NCBI RefSeq assembly: GCF_009877425.1
Contig: NZ_WXEY01000003.1
Coordinates: 1 to 64,000, forward strand
Source: Heliomicrobium undosum
GTDB taxonomy: Bacteria > Bacillota > Desulfitobacteriia > Heliobacteriales > Heliobacteriaceae
DNA: 64,000 nt
Reading direction: 5' to 3'
Each line of letters starts with the position of its first letter. Within the stretch, counting starts at the first letter, position 1. The position numbers and the translations under genes are program-made. Positions 17,693 to 25,554 of the stretch are shown here, piece by piece. The notes beneath the pieces were generated by a model that saw nothing but the letters and a program-made list of their open reading frames with translations, made no database searches and had not been told where the DNA came from.

Positions 17693-19003
17693 TTGAGCCG
17701 GATTTACGATCGTTCGGAACAACTGTTTGCTGAAGCGAAAACCCTGATCCCCGGCGGGGTGAACAGCCCCGTGCGGGCTTTCAAATCGGTCGGGCGCAAC
17801 CCGGTTTTCATCGATCGGGCTGAAGGCGCTTACCTCTATGACGTGGATGGCAACAAGTATGTCGATTATGTCGGCTCCTGGGGCCCCATGATCGTGGGCC
17901 ATGTCCACCCCGAGGTGTCGGAGGCGCTGAAAGCGGCCATCGACCGTGGCACCTCCTACGGCGCGCCGACTGAACTGGAAAGCCGCCTGGCCAAGCTGGT
18001 CCTGGAAGCCTTCCCGGCCATGGACATGGTGAGGATGGTCAACTCGGGCACCGAGGCGACCATGAGCGCCCTGCGCCTCGCTCGCGGCTATACGGGCCGG
18101 AGCAAGATCGTCAAGTTCGAAGGCTGCTACCACGGCCACGCCGACAGCCTGCTGATCAAGGCCGGTTCCGGTGCGCTGACCCTCGGCGTGCCCACCAGCC
18201 CCGGCGTGCCCGCCAACATCGCCAACAACACGATCACCGCCCCCTACAACGACCTGGAGACGCTAAAGGCGATCTTTGCAGAGGCCGGCGACGACATCGC
18301 CGCCATCATCATCGAAGGCGTTCCTGGCAACATGGGCGTTGTGCCGCCCGCGCCCGGTTACCTGCAAGGCGTTCGTGAACTGACTCGCCAGTATGGCGCG
18401 CTGATGATCGTCGACGAGGTCATGAGCGGTTTCCGCGTCGATTTCGGCGGCGCCCAGACCCTCTACGGCGTCGAACCGGACCTCACCTGCCTAGGCAAGA
18501 TCATCGGCGGCGGCCTGCCCGTCGGCGCTTACGGCGGCAAGGCTGAGATCATGGAAAAAGTCTCGCCGGCCGGTCCCATCTACCAGGCGGGAACCCTTTC
18601 CGGCAACCCCCTGGCCATGACCGCCGGTATCATCACCCTGGAGATCCTCAAGCGGCCCGGAACCTATGCCGCGCTTGATGAGAAGGCGGCCTATCTGGCG
18701 GACGGCCTGGCGAAGGCTGCCGAAAAGGCCGGCGTCCCTGTCTGGACGAACCGCGTCGGCTCCATGCTGACCGGATTCTTCACCGACAAGCCGGTCATCG
18801 ACTTCGCCTCCGCCTGCACCTCCGATACGGCCGCATTCGGGACCTATTTCCGGGCGATGCTGGACCGCGGCGTCTATCTGGCCTGCTCCCAGTTCGAAGC
18901 CGCCTTCCTCTCCTTGGCCATGACGAAAGAGGACCTCGACTTCACCATCGCCGCCGCCGAAGAGGCCTTCCAGGTCGTCGCCGCCGAGCGGGCGAAGGCC
19001 TAA
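17693..19003 (+). CDS. hemL: Glutamate-1-semialdehyde 2,1-aminomutase
   Basis: 436 residues from TTG 17693 ([12 protein letters not shown]), the family-like start; the open frame extends 46 codons further upstream through the hairpin, which is not credible as protein. Motifs: [11 protein letters not shown] near the start, the PLP site lysine in [17 protein letters not shown], and [16 protein letters not shown]. It turns the hemA product into 5-aminolevulinate in the cytoplasm. The next gene starts 3 bases after its stop, implying co-transcription with the small cytochrome gene. Confidence 0.95.
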   Translation: MSRIYDRSEQLFAEAKTLIPGGVNSPVRAFKSVGRNPVFIDRAEGAYLYDVDGNKYVDYVGSWGPMIVGHVHPEVSEALKAAIDRGTSYGAPTELESRLAKLVLEAFPAMDMVRMVNSGTEATMSALRLARGYTGRSKIVKFEGCYHGHADSLLIKAGSGALTLGVPTSPGVPANIANNTITAPYNDLETLKAIFAEAGDDIAAIIIEGVPGNMGVVPPAPGYLQGVRELTRQYGALMIVDEVMSGFRVDFGGAQTLYGVEPDLTCLGKIIGGGLPVGAYGGKAEIMEKVSPAGPIYQAGTLSGNPLAMTAGIITLEILKRPGTYAALDEKAAYLADGLAKAAEKAGVPVWTNRVGSMLTGFFTDKPVIDFASACTSDTAAFGTYFRAMLDRGVYLACSQFEAAFLSLAMTKEDLDFTIAAAEEAFQVVAAERAKA

Positions 19004-19005
19004 CG

Positions 19006-19260
19006 GTGAAAGGGTCGCCCTTTGCGCGCCTGCTCACGCTCGTTATCGTCGTCGCCTTCGCCCTTGTGGGCTATTTTGCGTTGACGAAGGATCAGAACCC
19101 ACACGGCGATCTGGCCGAATGGGAACGGGAGCATGGCCGCGTTGTCAACACCAACCGCGATCCGGAACGGTTTTGCTACAAATGCCATACCGAAAAATCA
19201 GCGTACTGTGTTCGCTGTCACCAGCAGAGAGGGGTACGCCTGGAGAATCCTCTGCCCTGA
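19006..19260 (+). CDS. Small membrane-anchored diheme c-type cytochrome (putative)
   Basis: 84 residues from GTG. A single N-terminal hydrophobic segment (about residues 8-26) would anchor the protein with the rest outside. Two heme-c attachment motifs, CYKCH (57-61) and CVRCH (68-72), are only six residues apart. I do not recognise the family; the closely spaced CxxCH pair recalls NapC/NirT-like or other multiheme proteins, but only two sites exist. Being coupled to hemL and downstream of the whole heme cluster, with resB/ccsA at the other end, it is a likely client of that machinery. Function not known. Confidence 0.7.
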   Translation: MKGSPFARLLTLVIVVAFALVGYFALTKDQNPHGDLAEWEREHGRVVNTNRDPERFCYKCHTEKSAYCVRCHQQRGVRLENPLP

Positions 19261-19275
19261 TGGGGCAAATACATC

Positions 19276-19299
19276 CCCCTATCATGTGGATGATAGGGG
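19276..19299. repeat. Perfect 10-bp stem-loop
   Basis: CCCCTATCAT / ATGATAGGGG with loop GTGG, just after the diheme protein gene. It lacks a T-run, so it may stabilise the end of the heme operon transcript rather than terminate it. Confidence 0.6.
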
Positions 19300-19352
19300 A
19301 GTGGCAACAATCGGTTAAAGCAAAGAGTTTGCCTCTCATAAAAATTGTTTTT

Positions 19353-19386
19353 CCGTCTCCGGTCATCCGGGGGCGGATTTTCTTTG
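19353..19386 (+). terminator. Rho-independent terminator of the heme operon
   Basis: Ten-pair stem with G-U pairs (CCGTCTCCGG / CCGGGGGCGG), loop TCAT, followed by ATTTTCTTT. Confidence 0.6.
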
Positions 19387-19520
19387 CAACAAAAAAAGTG
19401 AGCAATTTGTATTTTTTTTGCACAGAAAAAGCAGGAATTGAGGGAGATATCCATGAAATAAAAATTAGTAATGCAATAAATCGATAAAATCAACCGGAAG
19501 CCCGTGAGCCGGAGCGGTTG

Positions 19521-19769
19521 ATGAGCCAGCAGGTGACAGAATTGTATTGGTTGTTTGTTTATGAGCCGAATGAACTCTGCGACTTTCAATTACTCGATTA
19601 CAGCCCGAGAGAGAGAGAGGTCCAACTGTCGAAGGAGGATTATATCCGTTGCGGCGTCTACGCTCGTGAACGGATGCTCGTCGTTTCGGCGGATAACTCA
19701 TCAAGCGCGCGCCAGAAAGCGATTCAAATGCTGGTGCGCGGAGGGTTCATGGGCGGTCATCGGCGGTAG
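19521..19769 (+). CDS. Hypothetical protein
   Basis: 82 residues from ATG 19521, with GGAG 6 bases upstream (TTG 19518 is also possible). No recognised domain, no membrane segment and no signal peptide. It has a beta-rich first half (ELYWLFVYEPNE) and a basic end (ARQKAIQMLVRGGFMGGHRR). It stands alone between the terminator at 19.4 kb and a hairpin. Base use and ribosome site suggest a real gene, but it could be spurious. Confidence 0.45.
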   Translation: MSQQVTELYWLFVYEPNELCDFQLLDYSPREREVQLSKEDYIRCGVYARERMLVVSADNSSSARQKAIQMLVRGGFMGGHRR

Positions 19770-19830
19770 ATCTTTTTTCGTCGCAGCGCATGGAATCGTA
19801 ATAGGGAAAAACAATAAAACGACAACAACC

Positions 19831-19870
19831 AGGCGCCTCCGTCTTGCCGGGTAGGGCAGGACAGGCGCCT
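19831..19870 (+). promoter_or_regulatory. Long hairpin before the EamA transporter gene
   Basis: AGGCGCCT pairs with a second AGGCGCCT (the word is its own complement) and inside it GTCTTGCC pairs with GGCAGGAC, giving a 16-bp stem with a 2-base bulge and loop GGGTAG. It is followed by CTTTGCG, a weak T-run. It may be the terminator of the small upstream gene or a leader element for the transporter. Confidence 0.5.
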
Positions 19871-19912
19871 CTTTGCGCCAGCAATCACACTAAATGGGGT
19901 GAACGGGATTTC

Positions 19913-20761
19913 ATGTGGCTTTTCATCGCTGTGATCAGTGCTGTCGTCTTTGGGCTCGCGGGGTTCGGGATGAAGGTGGGCCAGATGCGCGGCGTTCCAA
20001 CGTCGATGGTCTTGATCGGCTTGTACCTTTCAGGAACCCTTGGCTTTCTCTTTACCTGGCTGGGTGGCGGCGCCGCCGCCGGGATCCTCATCCTGCTGGC
20101 CGGGCTGGTGATCGGCCTCGGTTCTGCCGGGGGAAATTTCGCCTTTATGCGGGCATTGGAGACAGGGCCGGCCAGTTTGGCGTCGCCGATCGTCAACATG
20201 AATGTGGTGCTTGTCATCCTGCTCTCCGTCCTGGTCTATGGAGAGACGCTGGGATGGGTCAAGGCTGCCGGCGTCTTTTGCATCGTTGTCGCCATCATCC
20301 TGATCGCGCTAAGGCCTAGCGGCGCCGGAGGCGCGCGCGGGTCGTTGCACTGGCTGGCCCTTGTCTTGCTGAGCACGCTGCTCTTCGCCGTGCGCAACGG
20401 CGGGCTCAAGGTGACCCAGGAGATGGGCCTGGACAACAGCGCCGTGCTTTTTTTCAGCTATCTTTTTCCGCTCATCTATTTCATCTTCCGGCACTGGGGG
20501 GAACTGATCGCCATCACGCCGGAGAAGCGCTTGCCCACACTGGGCTGGGGGTTGGCCAGCGGCGTCGGATCCTTCGGCGGTCTACAACTGTACGCCTACG
20601 CCCTCTCCCAGGGACCGGCCTCAGTGATTTCGCCTGTCTTTTCCCTGTACGGGCTGGTGATCGTGCTTCTCTCCGTCTGGATCTATAAAGAGCGGTTGAC
20701 GGCCCTGCAGTCGCTGGCGGTGGCGCTCACCTTCGCCGGCCTCGTTTTGGTCCGGTTCTAA
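19913..20761 (+). CDS. EamA/DMT-superfamily membrane transporter
   Basis: 282 residues from ATG 19913 (MWLFIAVISAVVFG), chosen since the upstream frame runs through the hairpin. About ten membrane helices in two five-helix EamA repeats are visible; GNFAFMRALETGPASLASPIV and LQLYAYALSQGPASVISPVF are the two matching repeat ends. Such proteins export or import metabolites; the substrate cannot be read from sequence. A shared terminator separates it from the converging dedA gene. Confidence 0.83.
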   Translation: MWLFIAVISAVVFGLAGFGMKVGQMRGVPTSMVLIGLYLSGTLGFLFTWLGGGAAAGILILLAGLVIGLGSAGGNFAFMRALETGPASLASPIVNMNVVLVILLSVLVYGETLGWVKAAGVFCIVVAIILIALRPSGAGGARGSLHWLALVLLSTLLFAVRNGGLKVTQEMGLDNSAVLFFSYLFPLIYFIFRHWGELIAITPEKRLPTLGWGLASGVGSFGGLQLYAYALSQGPASVISPVFSLYGLVIVLLSVWIYKERLTALQSLAVALTFAGLVLVRF

Positions 20762-20781
20762 ACCGCTCCATCACAATAAAA

Positions 20782-20809
20782 AACCGCGTCGAGCGATGTC
20801 GACGCGGTT
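20782..20809. terminator. Bidirectional terminator
   Basis: Eleven-pair stem AACCGCGTCGA / TCGACGCGGTT with a 6-base loop and flanking A- and T-rich stretches, between converging genes. The DedA stop codon overlaps its right arm. Confidence 0.8.
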
Positions 20810-21455
20810 ACGGTTTTGGATTCTCTTCTGCGTTCGCCTCTTTTTCCCGGAGCTTGGGCCGGGTTGCCGTTCGGTAATAGAGGTAGAAGAATCCGCCGAA
20901 GATGACGGCGCCCCAGACCAGCAGGCTCACGTAGCGGTGAAACTCATGCATGAAGGCCTCATAGGCTTCCCCGACGAGAATGCCGATGAAAATCAAGGGC
21001 ACACACCAGAGGATGGAGCCGATCAGATTCCAGAAGAAGGCTTCCCAGAAGGGCATGCGGACCAGACCGGTGAAATAGGGGGTGACGTGACGGACGCCAA
21101 GGACCCAGCGGCTGAACAAGATCATGGAAAGACGGTTTTTGCGAAACCACTTCTCAGACTTCTCAATATACCGGCGTTTCAGCCCCAAGCGGGGACCCCA
21201 TTCATAGAGGAGACGGTGTCCGTAACGACTGCCGATGACATGGGCGGCCATGGAACCGAACAGGCTGCCGGCGATGCAGATGGGCAGTGTGATATACAGG
21301 TTCAGGTGACCCTGAGAGATGAGGAAGCCAGCGAAGGCTTGCGACAGTTCACCGGGGAAGGGGAAGCCGATAAATTCGAGAAAAAGTCCGATAAATAAGC
21401 CGAGATCGCCGTATGTCGTGACAACCCATTGGGCCGTCTCTTTCAATGCGCCCAT
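20808..21455 (-). CDS. DedA family membrane protein
   Basis: 215 residues from ATG 21455 (MGALKETAQWVV). Hallmarks are EFIGFPFPGE near the N-terminus, and GxxLGxxxxYxxGSRYG-like and F-SRWVLGVRHVTPYFTGL blocks. DedA proteins are thought to flip or recycle lipid carriers such as undecaprenyl phosphate across the membrane, in relation to the proton gradient. The frame extends upstream to 21608, but the internal start fits the family. Divergent from the ilvB leader. Confidence 0.85.
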   Translation of the reverse strand: MGALKETAQWVVTTYGDLGLFIGLFLEFIGFPFPGELSQAFAGFLISQGHLNLYITLPICIAGSLFGSMAAHVIGSRYGHRLLYEWGPRLGLKRRYIEKSEKWFRKNRLSMILFSRWVLGVRHVTPYFTGLVRMPFWEAFFWNLIGSILWCVPLIFIGILVGEAYEAFMHEFHRYVSLLVWGAVIFGGFFYLYYRTATRPKLREKEANAEENPKP

Positions 21456-21563
21456 TGCTTTGCCCCCTGAGGAACCTCTTATGCCAGCTATATTGTAACA
21501 AAGAGGGGGAAAGACCACAATCGCAGGCAAGGAGACCGTCAACGGAAATTTCATCGGAACCCC

Positions 21564-21592
21564 TTGAAAGGATTTTGGCTCCTGTATAGAAT
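21564..21592 (+). promoter_or_regulatory. Sigma-A promoter of the ilvB T-box leader
   Basis: TTGAAA, a 17-base spacer, TAGAAT. Transcription would begin near 21600, giving a leader of about 380 bases that contains the T-box. Confidence 0.65.
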
Positions 21593-21659
21593 ATAAGGAA
21601 ACAACCATCGAGAACGATTCATCAAGGAACGTTCAGCCAATGAAAAAGTGATGGTAAAT

Positions 21660-21946
21660 CCGATGCGGAGAAAGAGTACCGCGATCCCCCGCAGTCACCA
21701 GAGAGCCGTTCTTGGCTGAAAGACGGCACTGCGGCCTCAGGCGGGAAAATCCTCTCCAAGGAGCAGGCTGAAAAGGGTTTGACCTGATTAAGCCGGGCCG
21801 GTTGGTCGCCGTTATGGGACCGGGGGCAAGCCTGTCTTGCCTCACTGAGGGCTGTTCCGTTTTCCGGGACGGCCGAACAAGGGTGGTACCGCGAAAGACC
21901 CCTCGCCTCTTGCTTTGATCAAGCGGCGGGGGTTTTCTATTTATCA
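21660..21946 (+). promoter_or_regulatory. T-box riboswitch leader of ilvB
   Basis: The canonical T-box GGGTGGTACCGCG is at 21881-21893, followed by a terminator built on ACCCCTCGCC / GGCGGGGGT with TTTTC (about 21897-21938). Stem I shows GAGAAAGAGTACCGC on its 5' side and GCGGGAAAATCC on its 3' side. By comparison with the glyQS layout (GAA, one base, specifier), the specifier is ATC for isoleucine at 21749-21751. CTC (leucine) at 21736-21738 is a less well placed alternative. Uncharged tRNA would allow read-through into ilvB. Confidence 0.9.
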
Positions 21947-21978
21947 ACAAGGAATAACTGAAAGATGAGGTGTCAGGG

Positions 21979-23676
21979 ATGAAGATGACCGGAGCGCAAG
22001 CCATCGTCACCAGTCTTGAGAAGGAAGGGGTGGAACTGATTTTCGGGTATCCGGGCGGGCAGGTGCTTCCGCTCTATGATGCCCTCTATGACTGCAAACT
22101 CCGGCATGTTCTGACCCGGCACGAACAGGGCGCCGCCCATGCCGCTGACGGGTATGCCCGGGCTACGGGGAAGGTGGGCGTCTGTTTCGCCACTTCGGGG
22201 CCGGGGGCGACGAACCTGATCACCGGCATCGCCACCGCCTATATGGATTCTGTGCCTATGGTCTGCATCACTGGCCAGGTTCCCCTTTCCGTCATCGGCA
22301 AGGACTCCTTTCAGGAGGCGGACATCACCGGGATCACGGCCCCGATCACCAAGCACAACTACCTGGTCAAGAACGCCAAAGACCTGCCCCGGGTGATCAA
22401 GGAGGCCTTCTACATCGCCCGGACGGGCCGTCCGGGACCGGTCGTCATCGATGTGCCCAAGTGCCTGATGACGACGACGATCGATTTTGAGTACCCCGAG
22501 ACGGTCCAACTGCGCGGCTACAAACCGCAGGCGGAAGGCAAGCCCGCAGAGGTGGAGGCGGTTGCGCAGGCGCTGGCCGAGGCGAAAAAGCCCCTCTTTT
22601 TCGTCGGCGGCGGTGTCATCAACGCCGAAGCGGCGCCGCTGTTGCGGCGGGTCGTGGAGACACACCGGATCCCCGTGATCGGTTCCCTGATGGGACTGGG
22701 GGCTATCCCCGTTACCGACCCCTTGTTCCTGGGCATGGTGGGGATGCACGGCACCGTGGCGGCCAACCGGGCTGTCATGGAATGCGACCTCCTCGTCGGC
22801 ATCGGCGTTCGCTTCGATGACCGGGTGACGGGCCTGCTGGCGCGGTTCGCCGCCAATGCGCGCATCGCCCACTTTGACATCGACCGGGCGGAAGTGAACA
22901 AAAACGTTGTCGCTGATCTGGCCGTCGTGGGGGACCTGCGCTGGAGCCTGGCCGCGCTGGAAAGCGCCATGGCCGATCTGGGCGGCGAAGGCGGAAGACG
23001 ATGGGAGGACTGGCGCCTTCAGGTGACCCGCTGGAGCGAAGAAGCGCCCCTGAGCTACCAGAAGAGCGACGACGTGATCAAACCGCAGTCGGTGATCGAG
23101 GAAATCGACCGCCAGACGAAGAGTGAGGCCGTCATCGTCACCGACGTAGGCCAGCACCAGATGTGGGCGGCCCAGTACTGCCGCTTCCAGCGGCCGCGCT
23201 CCTTTATCACCTCCGGTGGACTGGGCACGATGGGCTACGGCCTGCCGGCGGCCATCGGCGCTCAGATGGGGCAACCGAATGAACCGGTGGTGCTGATCAG
23301 CGGCGACGGTTCCTTCCTGATGAACTGTCAGGAACTGGCCACTGCTGTAGAGCACCAGTTGCCGCTCAAGGTGGCCATTCTCAACAACAACGTCCTCGGC
23401 ATGGTGCGCCAGTGGCAGAAGCTGTTCTTCAACCAGCGCTACTCTTACACCCGTTTTGCCAACGGCGGCACCGATTATGTGCGACTGGCTGAGGCCTTCG
23501 GCGCCACGGGGCTGCGGGCCGAGACGCCGGAAGAATTGCCGGAAGTCATCGCCAAAGCGCTGGCGACGGAAGGTCCGGTCGTTATGGATATCCGCGTCTG
23601 CGCCGATGAGAACGTGCTGCCCATGGTCCCGGCCGGCGCGCCCTTGGACCAGATGATCAACGGGGAGGTAAAGTGA
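21979..23676 (+). CDS. ilvB: Acetolactate synthase, large (catalytic) subunit
   Basis: 565 residues from ATG 21979 (GATGAGG is 8 bases upstream; GTG 21970 would add three residues). The catalytic glutamate is in RHEQGAAHAADGYAR; the thiamine diphosphate motif is GDGSFLMNCQELATA ending with LNNNVLGMV. It joins two pyruvates, or pyruvate and 2-oxobutyrate, in branched-chain amino acid synthesis. The regulatory subunit gene follows 1 base after its stop. Confidence 0.94.
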   Translation: MKMTGAQAIVTSLEKEGVELIFGYPGGQVLPLYDALYDCKLRHVLTRHEQGAAHAADGYARATGKVGVCFATSGPGATNLITGIATAYMDSVPMVCITGQVPLSVIGKDSFQEADITGITAPITKHNYLVKNAKDLPRVIKEAFYIARTGRPGPVVIDVPKCLMTTTIDFEYPETVQLRGYKPQAEGKPAEVEAVAQALAEAKKPLFFVGGGVINAEAAPLLRRVVETHRIPVIGSLMGLGAIPVTDPLFLGMVGMHGTVAANRAVMECDLLVGIGVRFDDRVTGLLARFAANARIAHFDIDRAEVNKNVVADLAVVGDLRWSLAALESAMADLGGEGGRRWEDWRLQVTRWSEEAPLSYQKSDDVIKPQSVIEEIDRQTKSEAVIVTDVGQHQMWAAQYCRFQRPRSFITSGGLGTMGYGLPAAIGAQMGQPNEPVVLISGDGSFLMNCQELATAVEHQLPLKVAILNNNVLGMVRQWQKLFFNQRYSYTRFANGGTDYVRLAEAFGATGLRAETPEELPEVIAKALATEGPVVMDIRVCADENVLPMVPAGAPLDQMINGEVK

Positions 23677-23677
23677 T

Positions 23678-24175
23678 ATGCGCCATACGATCGCTGTGCT
23701 GGTCGAAAACCGCCCCGGCGTGCTGGTGCACATCGCCGGCCTCATCGCCCGGCGGGCCTTCAATATTGAGAGCATCACCGCCGGCTATACGGAAGAAGCC
23801 GACGTCACCCGCATCACCATCGTGGTGGAAGGCGACAACCGCAACCTGGAGCAGGTGGTCAACCAGCTCTCCAAACTGGTCGACGTGATCAAAATCGTGG
23901 AGCTGACGGCGGAACCCTTGATCGAGCGGGAACTGGCGCTGATCAAGGTGAAGGCCCGACCGGAGACCCGTTCTGACATCGTTGACATCGTCGAGATCTT
24001 CCGCGCCAAGATCGTCGATGTGAACCGAGAGACGATGGTCATCGAACTGACCGGCGAAGAGACGAAGATCGACGCCCTTTGCGAGGTCCTGGCTGACCAC
24101 GGCATCGTCGAGATGGTCCGCACCGGCAAAGTGGCCCTGTCACGCAAGCCTGGCGCCGCCAAGGATTCTGAATAG
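23678..24175 (+). CDS. ilvN: Acetolactate synthase, small (regulatory) subunit
   Basis: 165 residues with an N-terminal ACT domain (VLVENRPGVLVHIAGLIARR, residues about 7-26) that binds valine, and the usual C-terminal half (VDIFRAKIVDV-type block). It gives feedback control and full activity to IlvB. Also named ilvH. Translationally linked to ilvB and governed by the same T-box. Confidence 0.93.
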   Translation: MRHTIAVLVENRPGVLVHIAGLIARRAFNIESITAGYTEEADVTRITIVVEGDNRNLEQVVNQLSKLVDVIKIVELTAEPLIERELALIKVKARPETRSDIVDIVEIFRAKIVDVNRETMVIELTGEETKIDALCEVLADHGIVEMVRTGKVALSRKPGAAKDSE

Positions 24176-24207
24176 GCATTTGGGCGATATTCTAGGGGGA
24201 ACATTTT

Positions 24208-25329
24208 TTGGACATTCGCCAGCAACGCAAACTTGATCACATCCGGCAAGCCCTCGCCCTGGACGACGGTCCCCTCTCGAACGGATTTAACGACGTGCGG
24301 CTCCTCCATGACGCCCTTCCGACGGTTGATTTTCGCGCCGTCGATCTGTCCGTACCGTGGATGGGCAAAAGGCTGACCATGCCGTTGCTGATCAACGCCA
24401 TCACGGGAGGAACATCGCTGGTGACGGAGATCAACCGCCGCCTGGCGCGACTGGCCGCCCGCAACGGCGTGGCCGTCGCCGTCGGTTCCCAGGCGGCGGC
24501 GTTGCGCGATCCCCGGCTGCGCGATTCCTACCGGGTGATGCGCGACGAAAACCCTGACGGCGTCGTCTTCGCCAATGTCAACCCGAACACGCCGGCCGAA
24601 AAAGCGCTGGAAGCGGTCAACATGCTGGAAGCCGACGGGCTGCAGGTGCACTTGAACCCGGCGCAGGAACTGGCCATGGCGGAAGGGGACCGAGATTTCC
24701 GCCACTGGTCCGGGAACATCGCCGAACTGGTCCGCCATTGCCCCGTGCCGCTCATCGTCAAAGAGGTCGGCGCCGGCATCTCGATGGAGACGGCGAAGCG
24801 TCTCCTCGACCTTGGCGTCCGCTGCATTGATGTGGGCGGCGCCGGGGGCACCAACTTCGTGGCTATCGAACTCCGCCGCCAAGGGCAAAGCATCCCTGCC
24901 TTTGAGTCCTGGGGCATCCCGACAGCGGCCAGCCTAGCGGAAACGGTCTGGACTGTTGAAAGCAGGCAGCCGTCCGGCGACAAGGCGACAGTCATCGCCA
25001 GCGGCGGTATCCGCGACGGCTGGGAGGCCGCTAAGGCGCTGTCCATGGGCGCCTCGCTGGTCGGCATCGCCGGCGCGCCGCTCAAAGGTCTGCTCGGCGG
25101 CAGTCCGGGCGCTTTCAGTCCGTCAGGGAACGCCGAGGGCGACAAGGCGGCCCAAGGCTGGATCGACAGCTTCCGTCACGCCCTCCAAGTCAACCTGGCA
25201 TTGACCGGCTCTTCCCGCGTCGCCGATTTGCGCAACCGTCCCTGTCTCTTGACCGGCGCGCTCCGCGACTGGCTCGACCTGCGGGGCGTTCCGGCGGCAT
25301 TCTGGGCGCGACGGTCCGGCGAAGAGTGA
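24208..25329 (+). CDS. fni: Isopentenyl-diphosphate delta-isomerase, type 2
   Basis: 373 residues from a TTG behind AGGGGGAAC. RKLDHI near the start, MPLLINAITGG, VGSQAAALRDP, the HLNPAQE metal-site block and VKEVGAGIS identify the FMN-dependent type 2 enzyme. It interconverts isopentenyl and dimethylallyl diphosphate with reduced FMN and magnesium. It probably shares the ilvBN transcript, ending at the terminator just downstream; no biochemical link to ilv is implied. Confidence 0.9.
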   Translation: MDIRQQRKLDHIRQALALDDGPLSNGFNDVRLLHDALPTVDFRAVDLSVPWMGKRLTMPLLINAITGGTSLVTEINRRLARLAARNGVAVAVGSQAAALRDPRLRDSYRVMRDENPDGVVFANVNPNTPAEKALEAVNMLEADGLQVHLNPAQELAMAEGDRDFRHWSGNIAELVRHCPVPLIVKEVGAGISMETAKRLLDLGVRCIDVGGAGGTNFVAIELRRQGQSIPAFESWGIPTAASLAETVWTVESRQPSGDKATVIASGGIRDGWEAAKALSMGASLVGIAGAPLKGLLGGSPGAFSPSGNAEGDKAAQGWIDSFRHALQVNLALTGSSRVADLRNRPCLLTGALRDWLDLRGVPAAFWARRSGEE

Positions 25330-25367
25330 GGCACAGCAGACAAAAGATGCGAAATCCTGTTGGAAAC

Positions 25368-25403
25368 AAGAGCTTCGGCGAATCGCCGGGGCTTCTTTTT
25401 TTT
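25368..25403 (+). terminator. Rho-independent terminator after fni
   Basis: Stem AAGAGCTTCGGCG / CGCCGGGGCTTCTT, with wobble pairs and a small bulge, followed by eight T residues. Confidence 0.75.
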
Positions 25404-25554
25404 GCGGGGCATGAAAGTTTTTTACGAAAGCGCACAATGGATTACAATGTTTTTTAAAAATATGTAAATTACAAATATTCGTTATTTACCGAATTTTCCA
25501 CTGACCTTATTATGGAGTTAGTTGAGACGTGCAGACAGAGGAGGAAATAATGGA

